A model generated the notes under the pieces. It did not search any database. It saw only the letters and a list, made by a program, of their open reading frames with translations, and was not told where the DNA came from. A DNA stretch of 47,563 nucleotides, from assembly GCA_020437395.1 (NCBI GenBank), contig JAGQWJ010000023.1:1-47563 (forward strand). Direction: 5' to 3'. Position 1 is the stretch's first letter. Every line of letters starts with the position of its first letter. Of the stretch, positions 26,541-35,402 are shown in pieces. The stretch is from Ignavibacteriota bacterium. Its GTDB lineage: Bacteria > Bacteroidota > Ignavibacteria > Kapaibacteriales > UBA2268. Position numbers and translations under genes: made by a program.

Positions 26541-27854
26541 ATGAAGTTGTTAAAATTAATAGTAATTCTTATTTTTTGTAATTTAGATTTATTCTCTCAA
26601 GTCTTCCCTAAAGTAGAAGATTATCAAATAGAAGGGTTTGAAAATATCAATTTTATAAATGTTTTATTAGATGCTGAAAGCAGCATAACAAATTTCTACG
26701 CAATAACTGATGATGGTAAAGTTTATGATATAAAGAATATGGGGCATATGCCTACAACTAAAGTCATATTTCAGATTGATGGAGATATTTCTGAGGCATT
26801 AACTTATGATTCCCTTCATTACTTATCTCTAATCACTAATGAGAATACTTATCTAATAAGAACAAATAACTTTATAGATATAGATACCTTATACTCTGAA
26901 GAGGGCTTTGAAATAAATGATTTTCAGATATATAATAATACTATAAGTTTGATTGTAAATAGTAAGCAAGAATCAAAAATAATATACAGAGATATTAATG
27001 CTTCCGAATGGAATTGTTTAGAAGTACCAGAGTTTGGGTTTAATAGGCTTGCAGTATTAAGAAACAATTACTATTTATATAAATACCTCCATGATGATAC
27101 GAGTATTCTGATCAACAATAGTAAAAGTTTAGATTGGACAAAATTAGAAAATTTTAAGATTTTCGATTTCGAGCAATTTACAGATATTATTAGGAAAGAT
27201 ACAATAATGTTTGCTCTAGGAAAACACAAGTCATCAGGAGAAGTTATATTGTTCGATGAAAATTTGGGTCAACCATCTGGTCAGTTTTGGACTCCTGGTG
27301 CACCTGGTAAAAATACAATTTATTACGATATTGCTTTTGATAGAGATTATGTTTTTGTTTGGAATACTAAAGACAATTATCAAGTTGGAAGGTTTGATAG
27401 AAGTATAGATAGCAGTGGTGCTTATCTATATAAAAGTGTTTTCCAAGGGGATGCTTATCAAAATCGCAAAACATATAAATCATCTTACGCATTGCGAAAG
27501 ATAATCAGCAATGATTTTAACCAACATAAAGAATTCGTCGCTGTCGGTCACAATGGATTCGTTCTTTTGATAAATAGGGGGCTATCGGATGTCGAAACCC
27601 AAAAAGAAAAAGAAGATAATATCTCACTTTACCCTAACCCTGCCATTAAAAAAGATGAAGTTACTATAAATAGTATTGAAGTTATGAAAAGCATTACCAT
27701 AACTGATTTAATGGGCAAAGTGCTGTATGTTTATAGTGGAATAAATAAATTAGAATTCCAGTTTCTTATCAATAAATTACCTTCTGCCTCTTACTTTGTT
27801 AGAATAGAAACGAACAAAGCGGTGGTAAGTAGAAGTATAAGCGTTGTGAGGTAA
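26541..27854 (+). CDS. T9SS cargo protein, beta-propeller-like, type A sorting domain
   Basis: Secreted protein of 437 residues. Signal peptide MKLLKLIVILIFCNLDLFS; a long beta-rich region with weak repeats (YAITDDGKVYDIKN, YLSLITNENTYLIRTN, FVAVGHNGFVLLINRG) that suggests a propeller; and a canonical sorting domain at about 355-437 (ISLYPNPA ... ITITDLMGKVLYVYSG ... LPSASYFVRIET ... SRSISVVR). It starts 2 bases after the preceding cargo gene, with GAGGT overlapping that gene's stop, so the two are co-translated. It resembles in layout the interrupted gene at 16389-18659. Role unknown, probably cell-surface attached or released. Confidence 0.75.
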   Translation: MKLLKLIVILIFCNLDLFSQVFPKVEDYQIEGFENINFINVLLDAESSITNFYAITDDGKVYDIKNMGHMPTTKVIFQIDGDISEALTYDSLHYLSLITNENTYLIRTNNFIDIDTLYSEEGFEINDFQIYNNTISLIVNSKQESKIIYRDINASEWNCLEVPEFGFNRLAVLRNNYYLYKYLHDDTSILINNSKSLDWTKLENFKIFDFEQFTDIIRKDTIMFALGKHKSSGEVILFDENLGQPSGQFWTPGAPGKNTIYYDIAFDRDYVFVWNTKDNYQVGRFDRSIDSSGAYLYKSVFQGDAYQNRKTYKSSYALRKIISNDFNQHKEFVAVGHNGFVLLINRGLSDVETQKEKEDNISLYPNPAIKKDEVTINSIEVMKSITITDLMGKVLYVYSGINKLEFQFLINKLPSASYFVRIETNKAVVSRSISVVR

Positions 27855-28008
27855 GTAATTAACTAACTTCCTTAAAATTATAATTCCTAATCCATATAGA
27901 TTGAAGTTTATTTTCCTTCCTCCAAAAAAGAACATTAACCTTAACTATATATATTTATATATTATTCTTAACTTTGATATTCGTAAGTTTACAAAAATTT
28001 AGATTATA

Positions 28009-28027
28009 CTCGCACGTCTTAAGCGAG
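28009..28027 (+). promoter_or_regulatory. Small inverted repeat upstream of grpE
   Basis: CTCGC-N9-GCGAG, about 32 bases before the grpE start. The 9-base spacer equals that of the CIRCE operator bound by HrcA, but the arms do not match CIRCE, so it may be a different operator, a leader hairpin or chance. Confidence 0.25.
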
Positions 28028-28058
28028 GAAAGTTGTATTTTTTATGGAGATTAATAGA

Positions 28059-28709
28059 ATGGAAAAGAAAAAACCACTACGTGGCAGTAGTGATAAACTG
28101 AAAGATTTATATAATACTTATGTTAAAAATGACGAGAGAGAAATAGATATCAAAACAGAAGATAGCGATTTGAGCGAAGAGCAAATCGAAGAATTAAAAG
28201 CAGAAGTCTCTGTTGAAGATGAGTTAGAAGGCGATGAGCTTGAATTCAGAATTGATGATTTGGAAAATCAAGTTGAATCGCTAAAAGACCAGTTGTTAAG
28301 AAAAACTGCCGAAATGGAGAATCTTCGAAGAAGAACACAGAAAGAAAAAGAAGAATTAGTCAAATATGCTAATGAAAGATTGATAATGAATCTACTTGAT
28401 ATACCTGATGATCTGACCAATGCACTCCAAGCTGCAAAGCAAGAAAACAGTGACAAAGAGTCGGTTGTGCAAGGAATAGAGATGATTTATAATAAGGCGT
28501 TTAGATTATTTGAAAATGCTGGACTCAAACCTTTGCAAACAAAGGTTGGAGACGAATTCGATGTCGAACTTCATGAAGCATTGATGCAGCAACCTTCAGA
28601 CGAAATTCCAGAAGGTTGCATTATAGCTATTGTTCAACCTGGCTATATTTTGAATGATAAAGTAATTCGTCATGCGAAAGTAGTAACATCATCAGGTTCT
28701 GCTGAATAA
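28059..28709 (+). CDS. grpE: GrpE nucleotide exchange factor
   Basis: Cytosolic co-chaperone that releases ADP from DnaK. An acidic, disordered N-terminus leads into a long coiled coil (about 75-120: LENQVESLKDQLLRKTAEMENLRRR), the short helices and the C-terminal beta domain with GDEFDVELHEALMQ and PGYILNDKVIRHAKVVTS, both family signatures. GGAG sits 8 bases before the ATG at 28059; an ATG five codons upstream at 28044 is possible. dnaJ follows after 18 bases. dnaK is not adjacent. Confidence 0.93.
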   Translation: MEKKKPLRGSSDKLKDLYNTYVKNDEREIDIKTEDSDLSEEQIEELKAEVSVEDELEGDELEFRIDDLENQVESLKDQLLRKTAEMENLRRRTQKEKEELVKYANERLIMNLLDIPDDLTNALQAAKQENSDKESVVQGIEMIYNKAFRLFENAGLKPLQTKVGDEFDVELHEALMQQPSDEIPEGCIIAIVQPGYILNDKVIRHAKVVTSSGSAE

Positions 28710-28727
28710 TTAATAAAAAGTGAGAAA

Positions 28728-29882
28728 ATGAGCGAAAAAAGAGACTATTACGAAGTATTAGAAGTAACAAAAACTGCCGACAAAACGGAGATAAAGTCAG
28801 CTTACAGAAGATTAGCTATACAATATCATCCTGATAAAAACCCTGACAACCCGGAAGCAGAAGAGAAATTCAAAGAAGCATCGGAAGCTTACGATGTTCT
28901 CTCTAATGATGAAAAAAGAGCAAGATATGATAGGTTTGGCCATCAAGGAATGCGAGGTGCTGGAGGAGGACAACCAGGTTTCTCCAATGTAGAGGACATA
29001 TTCTCAAATTTTGGTGATATATTCGGTGGCTCTATCTTCGAAGATTTATTCGGTGGTGGTAGCGGACAAAGAGGTCAAGGAAGAAGAAGAGATGAACGAG
29101 GAGCAGACCTAAAAATAAAAATGCCACTTACGCTTGAAGAAATTGCCACAGGTACAGAGAAAACAATCCGAGTTAAGAAATACAATTCTTGTAGTGTATG
29201 TTCGGGGACTGGGGCAAAGGGCGGAAGTAGTGGGTTTAAAACCTGTCAGACCTGTCAAGGACAAGGTCAAGTAAAGCAAGTTAGCCGTTCTATGTTCGGT
29301 CAATTCGTCAATATACAAGCGTGCCCAAATTGCCAAGGAAGTGGTCAGATGATTACTGATATTTGTAATAGTTGCGAGGGGGAAGGTAGGGTTCGTGATG
29401 AAGAAAAAATCTCTGTTGAAATACCTGCTGGAGTTGAGGAGGGTAATTACTTGACTATTGCTAGAAAAGGACATGCCGGACGCAGAGGTGGTTCCCATGG
29501 TGACCTAATAGTGATAATAGAGGAAAAAGAACATAAGTATTTAACAAGAGACGGTGAAAACGTAATATATAAGTTGAAAATAAGCTTTCCAGATGCAGCA
29601 CTAGGAGTAAGAGTAGAAGTACCAACGCTTTATGGGTCGGAGAACGTTGATATTAAATCCGGTATCCAACCTGGCGAGACGGTTATTCTTAAAAATAAGG
29701 GCTTACCTAGACTTAACTCATATAGAAAAGGTGAACAAATAATAATTGCAGATATTTATGTTCCCAAAAAAGTATCAGGAGAAGAAAAATCTCTCTTGAA
29801 AAAGTTAAAAGAAAGTGATAATTTTAAACCTAACAATGATGGCAAAGGATTTTTTGAAAAAGTAAAGGGTGCTTTTTTCTAA
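28728..29882 (+). CDS. dnaJ: DnaJ (Hsp40) co-chaperone
   Basis: Delivers unfolded clients to DnaK and stimulates its ATPase. The J domain covers 1-70 with HPD at 34-36; a Gly/Phe-rich linker follows ([10 protein letters not shown] ... [16 protein letters not shown]). Four CxxCxGxG zinc motifs run from C155 ([32 protein letters not shown]), then the two substrate-binding beta domains. The length of 384 residues is typical for type I DnaJ. It lies in an operon between grpE and a helix-hairpin-helix gene. Confidence 0.96.
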   Translation: MSEKRDYYEVLEVTKTADKTEIKSAYRRLAIQYHPDKNPDNPEAEEKFKEASEAYDVLSNDEKRARYDRFGHQGMRGAGGGQPGFSNVEDIFSNFGDIFGGSIFEDLFGGGSGQRGQGRRRDERGADLKIKMPLTLEEIATGTEKTIRVKKYNSCSVCSGTGAKGGSSGFKTCQTCQGQGQVKQVSRSMFGQFVNIQACPNCQGSGQMITDICNSCEGEGRVRDEEKISVEIPAGVEEGNYLTIARKGHAGRRGGSHGDLIVIIEEKEHKYLTRDGENVIYKLKISFPDAALGVRVEVPTLYGSENVDIKSGIQPGETVILKNKGLPRLNSYRKGEQIIIADIYVPKKVSGEEKSLLKKLKESDNFKPNNDGKGFFEKVKGAFF

Positions 29883-29885
29883 CTT

Positions 29886-30371
29886 ATGAATATGGCTAAG
29901 TATATAGCGAAAATACAGACAATCTTCGGAGCTTCGAGGAACGAAGTAATATTTGTTTCGCTAATACTGACTGGTTTGATTATTGGGCAATTCTTTACTT
30001 TAGATAAAAGAGAAGATTTGGCATTGTTGAACAGAGAGCTAGAATCTTACAATGTTGCAATAAAGACTTCATTTATAGGGATTGATAATGACGGGAACGT
30101 AAACGAAGATTTAGCTCTTGGTGATACTATCATAAAAAAGAAAAACAAGTTTCCTGAGAAAAAGAAAGAAGAAAAAATTGTTGGGAAAATCAACATTAAC
30201 ACTGCTTCCAAAGTTCAGTTGATGAAATTGAAGGGAATTGGTGAAAAAACAGCTCAGAAAATTATAGATTATAGGGTCAAAACTCCATTCAACACAATAG
30301 AAGATATTCAGAAAGTGAAAGGCATTGGTCCAAAGAAATTTGAAAGTATGAAAGAACATATAACTGTTTAA
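29886..30371 (+). CDS. ComEA-like helix-hairpin-helix DNA-binding protein
   Basis: Membrane-anchored DNA-binding protein of 161 residues. One helix (about 20-38, VIFVSLILTGLIIGQFF) is followed by a Lys/Glu-rich linker and a C-terminal double helix-hairpin-helix at about 100-160: INTASKVQLMKLKGIGEKTA, then DIQKVKGIGPKKFESMKEHI, with two GIG hairpins. ComEA binds incoming DNA during natural transformation; many short homologues in non-competent bacteria have unknown roles. It starts 3 bases after dnaJ and is 15 bases ahead of gcvT, so it belongs to this operon by spacing. Confidence 0.82.
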   Translation: MNMAKYIAKIQTIFGASRNEVIFVSLILTGLIIGQFFTLDKREDLALLNRELESYNVAIKTSFIGIDNDGNVNEDLALGDTIIKKKNKFPEKKKEEKIVGKININTASKVQLMKLKGIGEKTAQKIIDYRVKTPFNTIEDIQKVKGIGPKKFESMKEHITV

Positions 30372-30386
30372 AACAAAGGAAAATTT

Positions 30387-31478
30387 ATGAAAAAGACTGG
30401 TTTTTATAATCAACACAAAGAATTGAACGCAAAAATGGTTAGCTTCGCTGGATTCGAAATGCCAATACAATACCCAAAAGGAATTATCCACGAACACAAA
30501 TTAGTAAGAAGTTCTGTGGGAATGTTCGATGTGTCTCACATGGGTGAATTCTTTGTGCAAGGACCAGAAGCTCTAGATTTAGTTCAGAAACTAATCACAA
30601 ACGATGCTTCCAAATTAGAAATCGGTCAAGTATTATACACAGCTATGTGCTACGAAGATGGCGGAATAGTAGATGATTTGTTGACTTATAAAATAGCCGA
30701 TGACCACTATATGTTGGTAGTAAATGGTTCTAATATAGACAAAGACTATGAGTGGGTAGAGAAAAATGCTGTTGGATTCGATTGTGAAATCAGAAATGAG
30801 TCAGATGAGTATTTGCTACTAGCTGTTCAAGGACCAAAATCAAAAGAGACCATCAAGAAATTGACAGATTGCAATCTTGATGATATGGAATTCTACCGCT
30901 TTGCTTATGACCAAACATTGGCAGGTGTACCTGCTATAGTGTCTAGAACTGGTTACACAGGTGAACTGGGATATGAGCTATATTTCAAAGGTGGCGAGGC
31001 AGAGGCTAAGAAAGTTTGGGACGCACTAATGGAAGCTGGAGCTGAGTTCGGAATAGAAGCGGTTGGCCTTGGTTGCCGTGATACTCTTAGATTAGAGAAA
31101 GGATATGTACTGTATGGCAATGATATAACGCAAGACACTAATCCTATAGAAGCAGGTCTTGGTTGGATAACAAAGCTAGCTAAAGATGATTTCAATGGTA
31201 AATCTGTACTGGAGAAAGTAAAAGCTGATAATCCTGACCGTCGTTTAGTTGGATTCGAGGTAACTGCTGATAGATTCATAGCTCGCCAAGGATATAAGTT
31301 ATTCAAAGGTGAAGAAGAAATCGGTTTCGTAACAAGTGGTAACTTATCTCCATCATTAGATAAACCAATTGGTATGGGATATGTGAAATGGGACTACAAA
31401 GACCCAGAAACAGAAATAGAAATAGAAGCTAGAGGCAAGAGATTCCCAGCAACAGTGAAGAAGATGCCTTTGATATAA
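30387..31478 (+). CDS. gcvT: Aminomethyltransferase, glycine cleavage T-protein
   Basis: Transfers the methylene group from the lipoyl H-protein to tetrahydrofolate and releases ammonia in glycine cleavage; cytosolic. Recognised by MVSFAGFEMPIQYPKGIIHEH at the N-terminus, the SVGMFDVSHMGEF motif, GYTGELGYELYF, and the C-terminal FVTSGNLSPSLDKPIGMGYV. Length 363 is normal. AAAGGAAAA precedes the ATG. The other glycine cleavage genes (gcvH, gcvP) are not in the window. A hairpin terminator follows. Confidence 0.95.
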   Translation: MKKTGFYNQHKELNAKMVSFAGFEMPIQYPKGIIHEHKLVRSSVGMFDVSHMGEFFVQGPEALDLVQKLITNDASKLEIGQVLYTAMCYEDGGIVDDLLTYKIADDHYMLVVNGSNIDKDYEWVEKNAVGFDCEIRNESDEYLLLAVQGPKSKETIKKLTDCNLDDMEFYRFAYDQTLAGVPAIVSRTGYTGELGYELYFKGGEAEAKKVWDALMEAGAEFGIEAVGLGCRDTLRLEKGYVLYGNDITQDTNPIEAGLGWITKLAKDDFNGKSVLEKVKADNPDRRLVGFEVTADRFIARQGYKLFKGEEEIGFVTSGNLSPSLDKPIGMGYVKWDYKDPETEIEIEARGKRFPATVKKMPLI

Positions 31479-31509
31479 GTAATAAGTTACTTTACAGATA
31501 AGTTTAATG

Positions 31510-31542
31510 AATCCGAATTTCAATTAGAAGTTCGGATTTTTT
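31510..31542 (+). terminator. Rho-independent terminator after gcvT
   Basis: Stem AATCCGAA-x-TTC / GAA-x-TTCGGATT with an AATTA loop and one mismatch, followed by a T run; 31 bases after the gcvT stop. Confidence 0.85.
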
Positions 31543-31702
31543 ACATTTATAATCTTTTTGCACCAATTTTGATTCTAATAGCACAATTTTAGCCAAAGAA
31601 CAAAAATAACAAGGTGAAGGGAATTTCAATGTTTTCGGCTAATCACCTCTAATAGCTTAAATATCAGAGCATTATGGTTTATATATCATTTTTTTTGTAT
31701 TG

Positions 31703-31719
31703 TGGCACGGTTATTTAAT
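31703..31719 (+). promoter_or_regulatory. Weak sigma-54-like promoter candidate upstream of fliL
   Basis: TGGCACG matches the -24 element of sigma-54 promoters fully. With the standard 4-base spacer, the -12 position reads TTTAA instead of TTGCA, lacking the key GC. About 95 bases before fliL. Flagellar genes in some lineages use sigma-54, but the -12 mismatch makes this doubtful. Confidence 0.2.
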
Positions 31720-31813
31720 ACTTTATTTGTTGGAAAACTTTGTAAAGAACTAATGAATAGATATATTAATTCCGATAAAGTAAATACAAACTAAAAAAAT
31801 ATGCGGATTTGTC

Positions 31814-32407
31814 ATGGCAGACGATTTAGAAACACAAGACGTAAAGAACGAAAAAGAGAAAAAGGAGAAAAAAGGTTCACCACTAAAGATGATTTTATTG
31901 ATAGTTGGTATCCTTGTTGTTAACGCCATAGTGGTTATAGGAGTAGTAAAATTCTTTTTTGCTGATTCCGGTCACGATGAACACCCTAAGGAAGCGAAAT
32001 CAGAGCAAATGGGACATAGCGAAGAAGATGAATTTGCACAGTTTAAAAATCCTGAAGAGACTTTTTTTGAGACTGAAAGCCAAAGAAAGATGCTTAGTAC
32101 TGGCAGGATAACAACCAATCCAGCTAACTCTATAAAAAAATTCATTATTGTGAACCTTGGTTTGGAATATAGAATCAAACCAGATTTACCCGTAGAAGAA
32201 TTTGATTTAGAAAAACCATTAATGCAAAAACTAATGATTCGTCTTAAATCTAAAATCACTGATAGAGTTGGGAGTATGAGAGTAGAAGAATTAGTGAGAC
32301 AAAGGTCTGAGTTAACAACTATTTTTAAAGCTGATTTACAAGAATTATTCAACGAAAATCAGATGTTTTTGAGAGAAGTTTATCTTAATGAATTTTTGAT
32401 ACAATAA
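31814..32407 (+). CDS. fliL: Flagellar basal body-associated protein FliL
   Basis: Inner-membrane protein that surrounds the stators and supports motor torque. A charged cytosolic N-terminus (DVKNEKEKKEKKG) precedes one helix (about 25-45, MILLIVGILVVNAIVVIGVVK), then the periplasmic domain with FIIVNLGLEYR and the conserved end VGSMRVEELVRQR ... LREVYLNEFLIQ. The length of 197 residues is normal. First gene of fliLMNO; fliM follows after 11 bases. Confidence 0.9.
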   Translation: MADDLETQDVKNEKEKKEKKGSPLKMILLIVGILVVNAIVVIGVVKFFFADSGHDEHPKEAKSEQMGHSEEDEFAQFKNPEETFFETESQRKMLSTGRITTNPANSIKKFIIVNLGLEYRIKPDLPVEEFDLEKPLMQKLMIRLKSKITDRVGSMRVEELVRQRSELTTIFKADLQELFNENQMFLREVYLNEFLIQ

Positions 32408-32418
32408 ACGAAATCTAA

Positions 32419-33450
32419 ATGTCGCAATCATTAACACAAAAAGAGATAGATCGCCTACTGAATGATATGTCATCTGGAGCTTTGAGTATTGACCAAATTT
32501 TGGAAGGCGCTAAGAGAAAGTCCGAGGTGATGAACTATGATTTCAGAAGACCTAACCGAATATCGAAGAATCAAATAAGGTTCTTACAGAATATTCATGA
32601 GACTTTCTCCGAAGTGTTTGGCTATTATTTAGTATCTAAATTGCAGACAATAGTATCTGTAGATTTGACTGCTGTAGATCAGCTGTTTTATTCAGAGTTT
32701 ATTTTATCTGTAAATTCGCCGGGTTGTCTATATATATTCGATATTGATGGTACGGAAGGGTCTGGAATACTGGAAGTGAGTCCTAACTTAGCACTTAATC
32801 TAGTTGAGCGAATGCTAGGTGGTAGTGCCGAGACACAACAAAAAGCAAGATCTATTACACCAATTGAACAGGCAGTATTGCGTAATCTAATAGAGCACTT
32901 ATTCTCAGATTTGAGCAACGCGTGGGACGTGATAGGTGGGATGAAATTCAAACTTAATAGGATGGAATCGGAAGCGGATTTTGTTCAAATAGCACCAGCT
33001 TCTGAAATCGTTATTGTACTTTCTTTCGATGTTCATATTGGTCAGAACTCATATTCTATGACGTTGTGCTACCCTACTTTTTCGTTAGAAGACAAATTGA
33101 ATAAATTGAACGTTCAAACTATGGCGTCAAGTTCGATAAATTCGAATAAGACAAAAAATACAAATTCCGCTTTGAACATTAAAAAGCAGATGGAAAAGAC
33201 AGTTTTACCTATTTCTGTGGAGTTAGGTCAAACTTCAATTACAGTTGCGGATTTGCTTAAATTAGAAGTAGGTGATTTGATTATGAGTACCCGAAGAATC
33301 AGCGAAGATGTTGAAATATCAATTTCAGGACAAAAGAAATTAACTGGAAAGATTGGTAACGTAGAAGGTAAGAAAGCCGTTAAAGTAACGGGAAAAATTA
33401 GAAATGAAGACATTATAGATCCAAATGTTTATTATTACGAGGAGAATTAG
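32419..33450 (+). CDS. fliM: Flagellar motor switch protein FliM
   Basis: C-ring protein that binds phospho-CheY and sets rotor direction. The N-terminal CheY-binding motif (LTQKEIDRLLNDM, residues 5-17) is present, then the middle CheC-like domain (YDFRRPNRISKNQIRFLQNIHE; MLGG) and a C-terminal SpoA/FliN-like domain (VSVELGQTS-like region, DLLKLEVGDLI). Length 343 is typical. GAGGAGAA near its 3' end serves as the ribosome site of fliN. Confidence 0.95.
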   Translation: MSQSLTQKEIDRLLNDMSSGALSIDQILEGAKRKSEVMNYDFRRPNRISKNQIRFLQNIHETFSEVFGYYLVSKLQTIVSVDLTAVDQLFYSEFILSVNSPGCLYIFDIDGTEGSGILEVSPNLALNLVERMLGGSAETQQKARSITPIEQAVLRNLIEHLFSDLSNAWDVIGGMKFKLNRMESEADFVQIAPASEIVIVLSFDVHIGQNSYSMTLCYPTFSLEDKLNKLNVQTMASSSINSNKTKNTNSALNIKKQMEKTVLPISVELGQTSITVADLLKLEVGDLIMSTRRISEDVEISISGQKKLTGKIGNVEGKKAVKVTGKIRNEDIIDPNVYYYEEN

Positions 33451-33452
33451 AC

Positions 33453-33863
33453 ATGGCTATGTCACAAGATGAAATAGACGAGCTTATGAAAAGTGGTGAA
33501 GTCAAGGAAGAGAAATCTCCCGAAGATGAATTGCTTGAAGATTCAGCTCCTGCTGAGAAAGAGAAAACTGCAGAAAAGAGTCAAGATTATGCTACATTGG
33601 ACCCCAAATTGGAACTGCTTTATGATTTATCATTGCCAGTGTCCATTGAATTGGGAAGAACTAATATGCTAATCAGAGATATATTAAAGCTAGGTAGAGG
33701 TTCGGTTATTGAATTTGATAAGCTAGTAAGTGAACCAGTTGATATATTAGTGAATGGTAAAAAAGTGGCAGCTGGAGAGGTTGTTGTTGTGGATAAGCAC
33801 TTTGGAATCCGAATAACTACTTTAGTTGATCCATCGGAAAGAATAAAAGGATTGAAAAAGTAA
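33453..33863 (+). CDS. fliN: Flagellar motor switch protein FliN
   Basis: C-ring protein that forms the base of the switch with FliM. The N-terminus carries an EID-type motif like that of FliM (AMSQDEIDELMKSG), then an acidic linker and a C-terminal SpoA domain at about 58-132 (LPVSIELGRTNMLIRDILKL; VAAGEVVVVDKHFGIRIT). Length 136 is normal for FliN. Its stop overlaps the start of fliO (TAATG). Confidence 0.94.
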   Translation: MAMSQDEIDELMKSGEVKEEKSPEDELLEDSAPAEKEKTAEKSQDYATLDPKLELLYDLSLPVSIELGRTNMLIRDILKLGRGSVIEFDKLVSEPVDILVNGKKVAAGEVVVVDKHFGIRITTLVDPSERIKGLKK

Positions 33864-34225
33864 TGTTCGACTCGCAGCTATATTCTTCGTTCTTCACTCT
33901 TATGGGTATAGTAGCCTTCCTAGGTGTACTATATCTATTTATAAAACGATATGCCAAATCTAAAACAGCTCTTAAAGGTATGAATATAAAAATTCATGAA
34001 AGAGTTGCGGTTTTTCCTAAAGGGCATCTTATAATAGCAGAAATTGGTGGTAAATTCTTCCTCCTTGGAGCTACTGAACAAAGTATTAATATTTTAAAGG
34101 AATTAGAAATTGAAGATATTCCAATCGAAAAAGAGAGACTCAATATTTCTGCAGTAAGAGAACCAGAAGATCTTTCATTCAAATCTTTTATCAAATCTAC
34201 TTTAAAATCAAAGAATAATAACTAA
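33863..34225 (+). CDS. fliO: Flagellar biosynthesis protein FliO
   Basis: Small membrane protein that helps assemble the FliP ring of the flagellar export gate. An N-terminal helix (about 10-28, FFTLMGIVAFLGVLYLFIKR) precedes a cytosolic domain with the family pattern IKIHERVAVFPKGHLIIAEIGGKFFLLGATEQSI (split here as IHERVAVFPKGHLIIAEI and KFFLLGATE). Translationally coupled to fliN. fliP, fliQ and fliR, which usually follow, are absent: the next gene is on the other strand. Confidence 0.85.
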   Translation: MFDSQLYSSFFTLMGIVAFLGVLYLFIKRYAKSKTALKGMNIKIHERVAVFPKGHLIIAEIGGKFFLLGATEQSINILKELEIEDIPIEKERLNISAVREPEDLSFKSFIKSTLKSKNNN

Positions 34226-34242
34226 ATTTTCTGGCTTTAAAA

Positions 34243-34950
34243 TTAGTGACAACAATTCTCAACAGGTTGCACGACTGTTTCGGGTAATTCGGGTGAAATA
34301 TAAGGAATACCTAAAGCCATACCACGCATTATCATTAGTACAGCTACAACTGCTATTCCATAAGGAATAAGCTTGTTGAACTTTTGTCTGACACCAGCAC
34401 TAGCAAATATACCTACGTAACTGACTGCAAACATAGCGGGAGCAGTACCAATACCAAAACCTGCCATGAAGCCCATGCTGCTAGCATAATCAGCGATACC
34501 AAGTGATGCGGCTAAAGCTACATACACTAATCCGCAAGGCAAAAGACCATTTAGCAAACCAAGTGATAAAAGAGCAAGTTTGCCTCTTCTCTTTAAGAAA
34601 GTAGAAAAGTAACTCTTTAGTTTACCAACTCCTGAATAAAAGAAGTTGTTTGCCTTATTAGACACTTTGAACATTTTCGGAGCAAATGTTAGTACTAACA
34701 TAAGCACACCAATAACTATACTAAGTTTCTCTTGTAACCCAGAGAAGCTAATAGCAGAGCCAATAAGTCCTAATATAGTACCGAGTATCATATAAGTGAT
34801 TATTCGGCCACCATTGTAGAATATATTGTCTATTGCTATTGATGTTTTGTTTGTACTTTTATGTGGGATAGCTAGGGCTATTGGGCCGCACATACCTACA
34901 CAGTGCATGCTACCCAATATACCTACTACAAATCCTGAAATGATTTCCAT
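34243..34950 (-). CDS. SafE/TauE-like membrane protein of the cbb3 assembly cluster
   Basis: Inner-membrane protein of 235 residues with six or seven helices, sulfite exporter TauE/SafE family (the UreH-like branch). The helix 1 motif GILGSMHCVGMCGPIALA contains a C-x3-C pair, as in members linked to metal handling, and GLLPCGLVYVALA repeats the pattern in the second half. It ends in VQPVENCCH, a possible metal-binding tail. Homologues usually lie at the end of cco operons and are thought to help copper delivery to cbb3 oxidase. Its start overlaps the ccoH stop (TAATG). Confidence 0.85.
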   Translation of the reverse strand: MEIISGFVVGILGSMHCVGMCGPIALAIPHKSTNKTSIAIDNIFYNGGRIITYMILGTILGLIGSAISFSGLQEKLSIVIGVLMLVLTFAPKMFKVSNKANNFFYSGVGKLKSYFSTFLKRRGKLALLSLGLLNGLLPCGLVYVALAASLGIADYASSMGFMAGFGIGTAPAMFAVSYVGIFASAGVRQKFNKLIPYGIAVVAVLMIMRGMALGIPYISPELPETVVQPVENCCH

Positions 34951-35402
34951 TACTTTATCCAGATATTATCTTCAAAGTAATAATCAACTCCTTCGGCTAC
35001 CCAAGATAGTTTCGCTTTCCATCTTCCAAGCACAATTTTATCTGAGTTGAAAGTAAAATCTGTTTTTTCTCCCTCAAAACGAAATTTTGTGTCTTTATGC
35101 TTGTCATCTTGCCGAAAAAGAAATAGTTCCCCGTTAACTAATTTGTTGTTCATTCCCTCTGGAAGCATTACATTTATCACTCCTTTTTTGGCATCGATTT
35201 TTACCTTTCCTTCCAAACTATTAGCTCTATTTTTACTATCTATAATCTTCTGATAAACAAGCTCCTCAGCGTAATAATTTTCAGTTACTAATTCTCTATT
35301 ATTTCCTGTAGTCCAAAATACGAATGACAAAACAGCAACAACAAAAGAAATATAGAATATTGCTATTCCTGTGCCCCAATTGAATTTGAATTTACTTGCC
35401 AT
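34950..35402 (-). CDS. ccoH: FixH/CcoH cbb3 oxidase assembly protein
   Basis: Single-pass membrane protein of 150 residues needed for stable cbb3 oxidase. N-terminal NWGTGIAIFYISFVVAVLSF helix (about 8-30) and the periplasmic NYYAEELVYQKIIDSKNRAN motif are family hallmarks; the rest is a beta domain ending WVAEGVDYYFEDNIWIK. It overlaps ccoG by 11 bases and couples to the SafE-like gene. Confidence 0.88.
   Translation of the reverse strand: MASKFKFNWGTGIAIFYISFVVAVLSFVFWTTGNNRELVTENYYAEELVYQKIIDSKNRANSLEGKVKIDAKKGVINVMLPEGMNNKLVNGELFLFRQDDKHKDTKFRFEGEKTDFTFNSDKIVLGRWKAKLSWVAEGVDYYFEDNIWIK

Larger units (their letters stand above)
31479..31813. other. 335-base intergenic region between gcvT and fliL
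   Basis: Holds the gcvT terminator at its left end and presumably the promoter of the fli genes to the right. One TGGCACG string at 31703-31709 is described separately. No small ORF or other hairpin was found. Confidence 0.4.
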
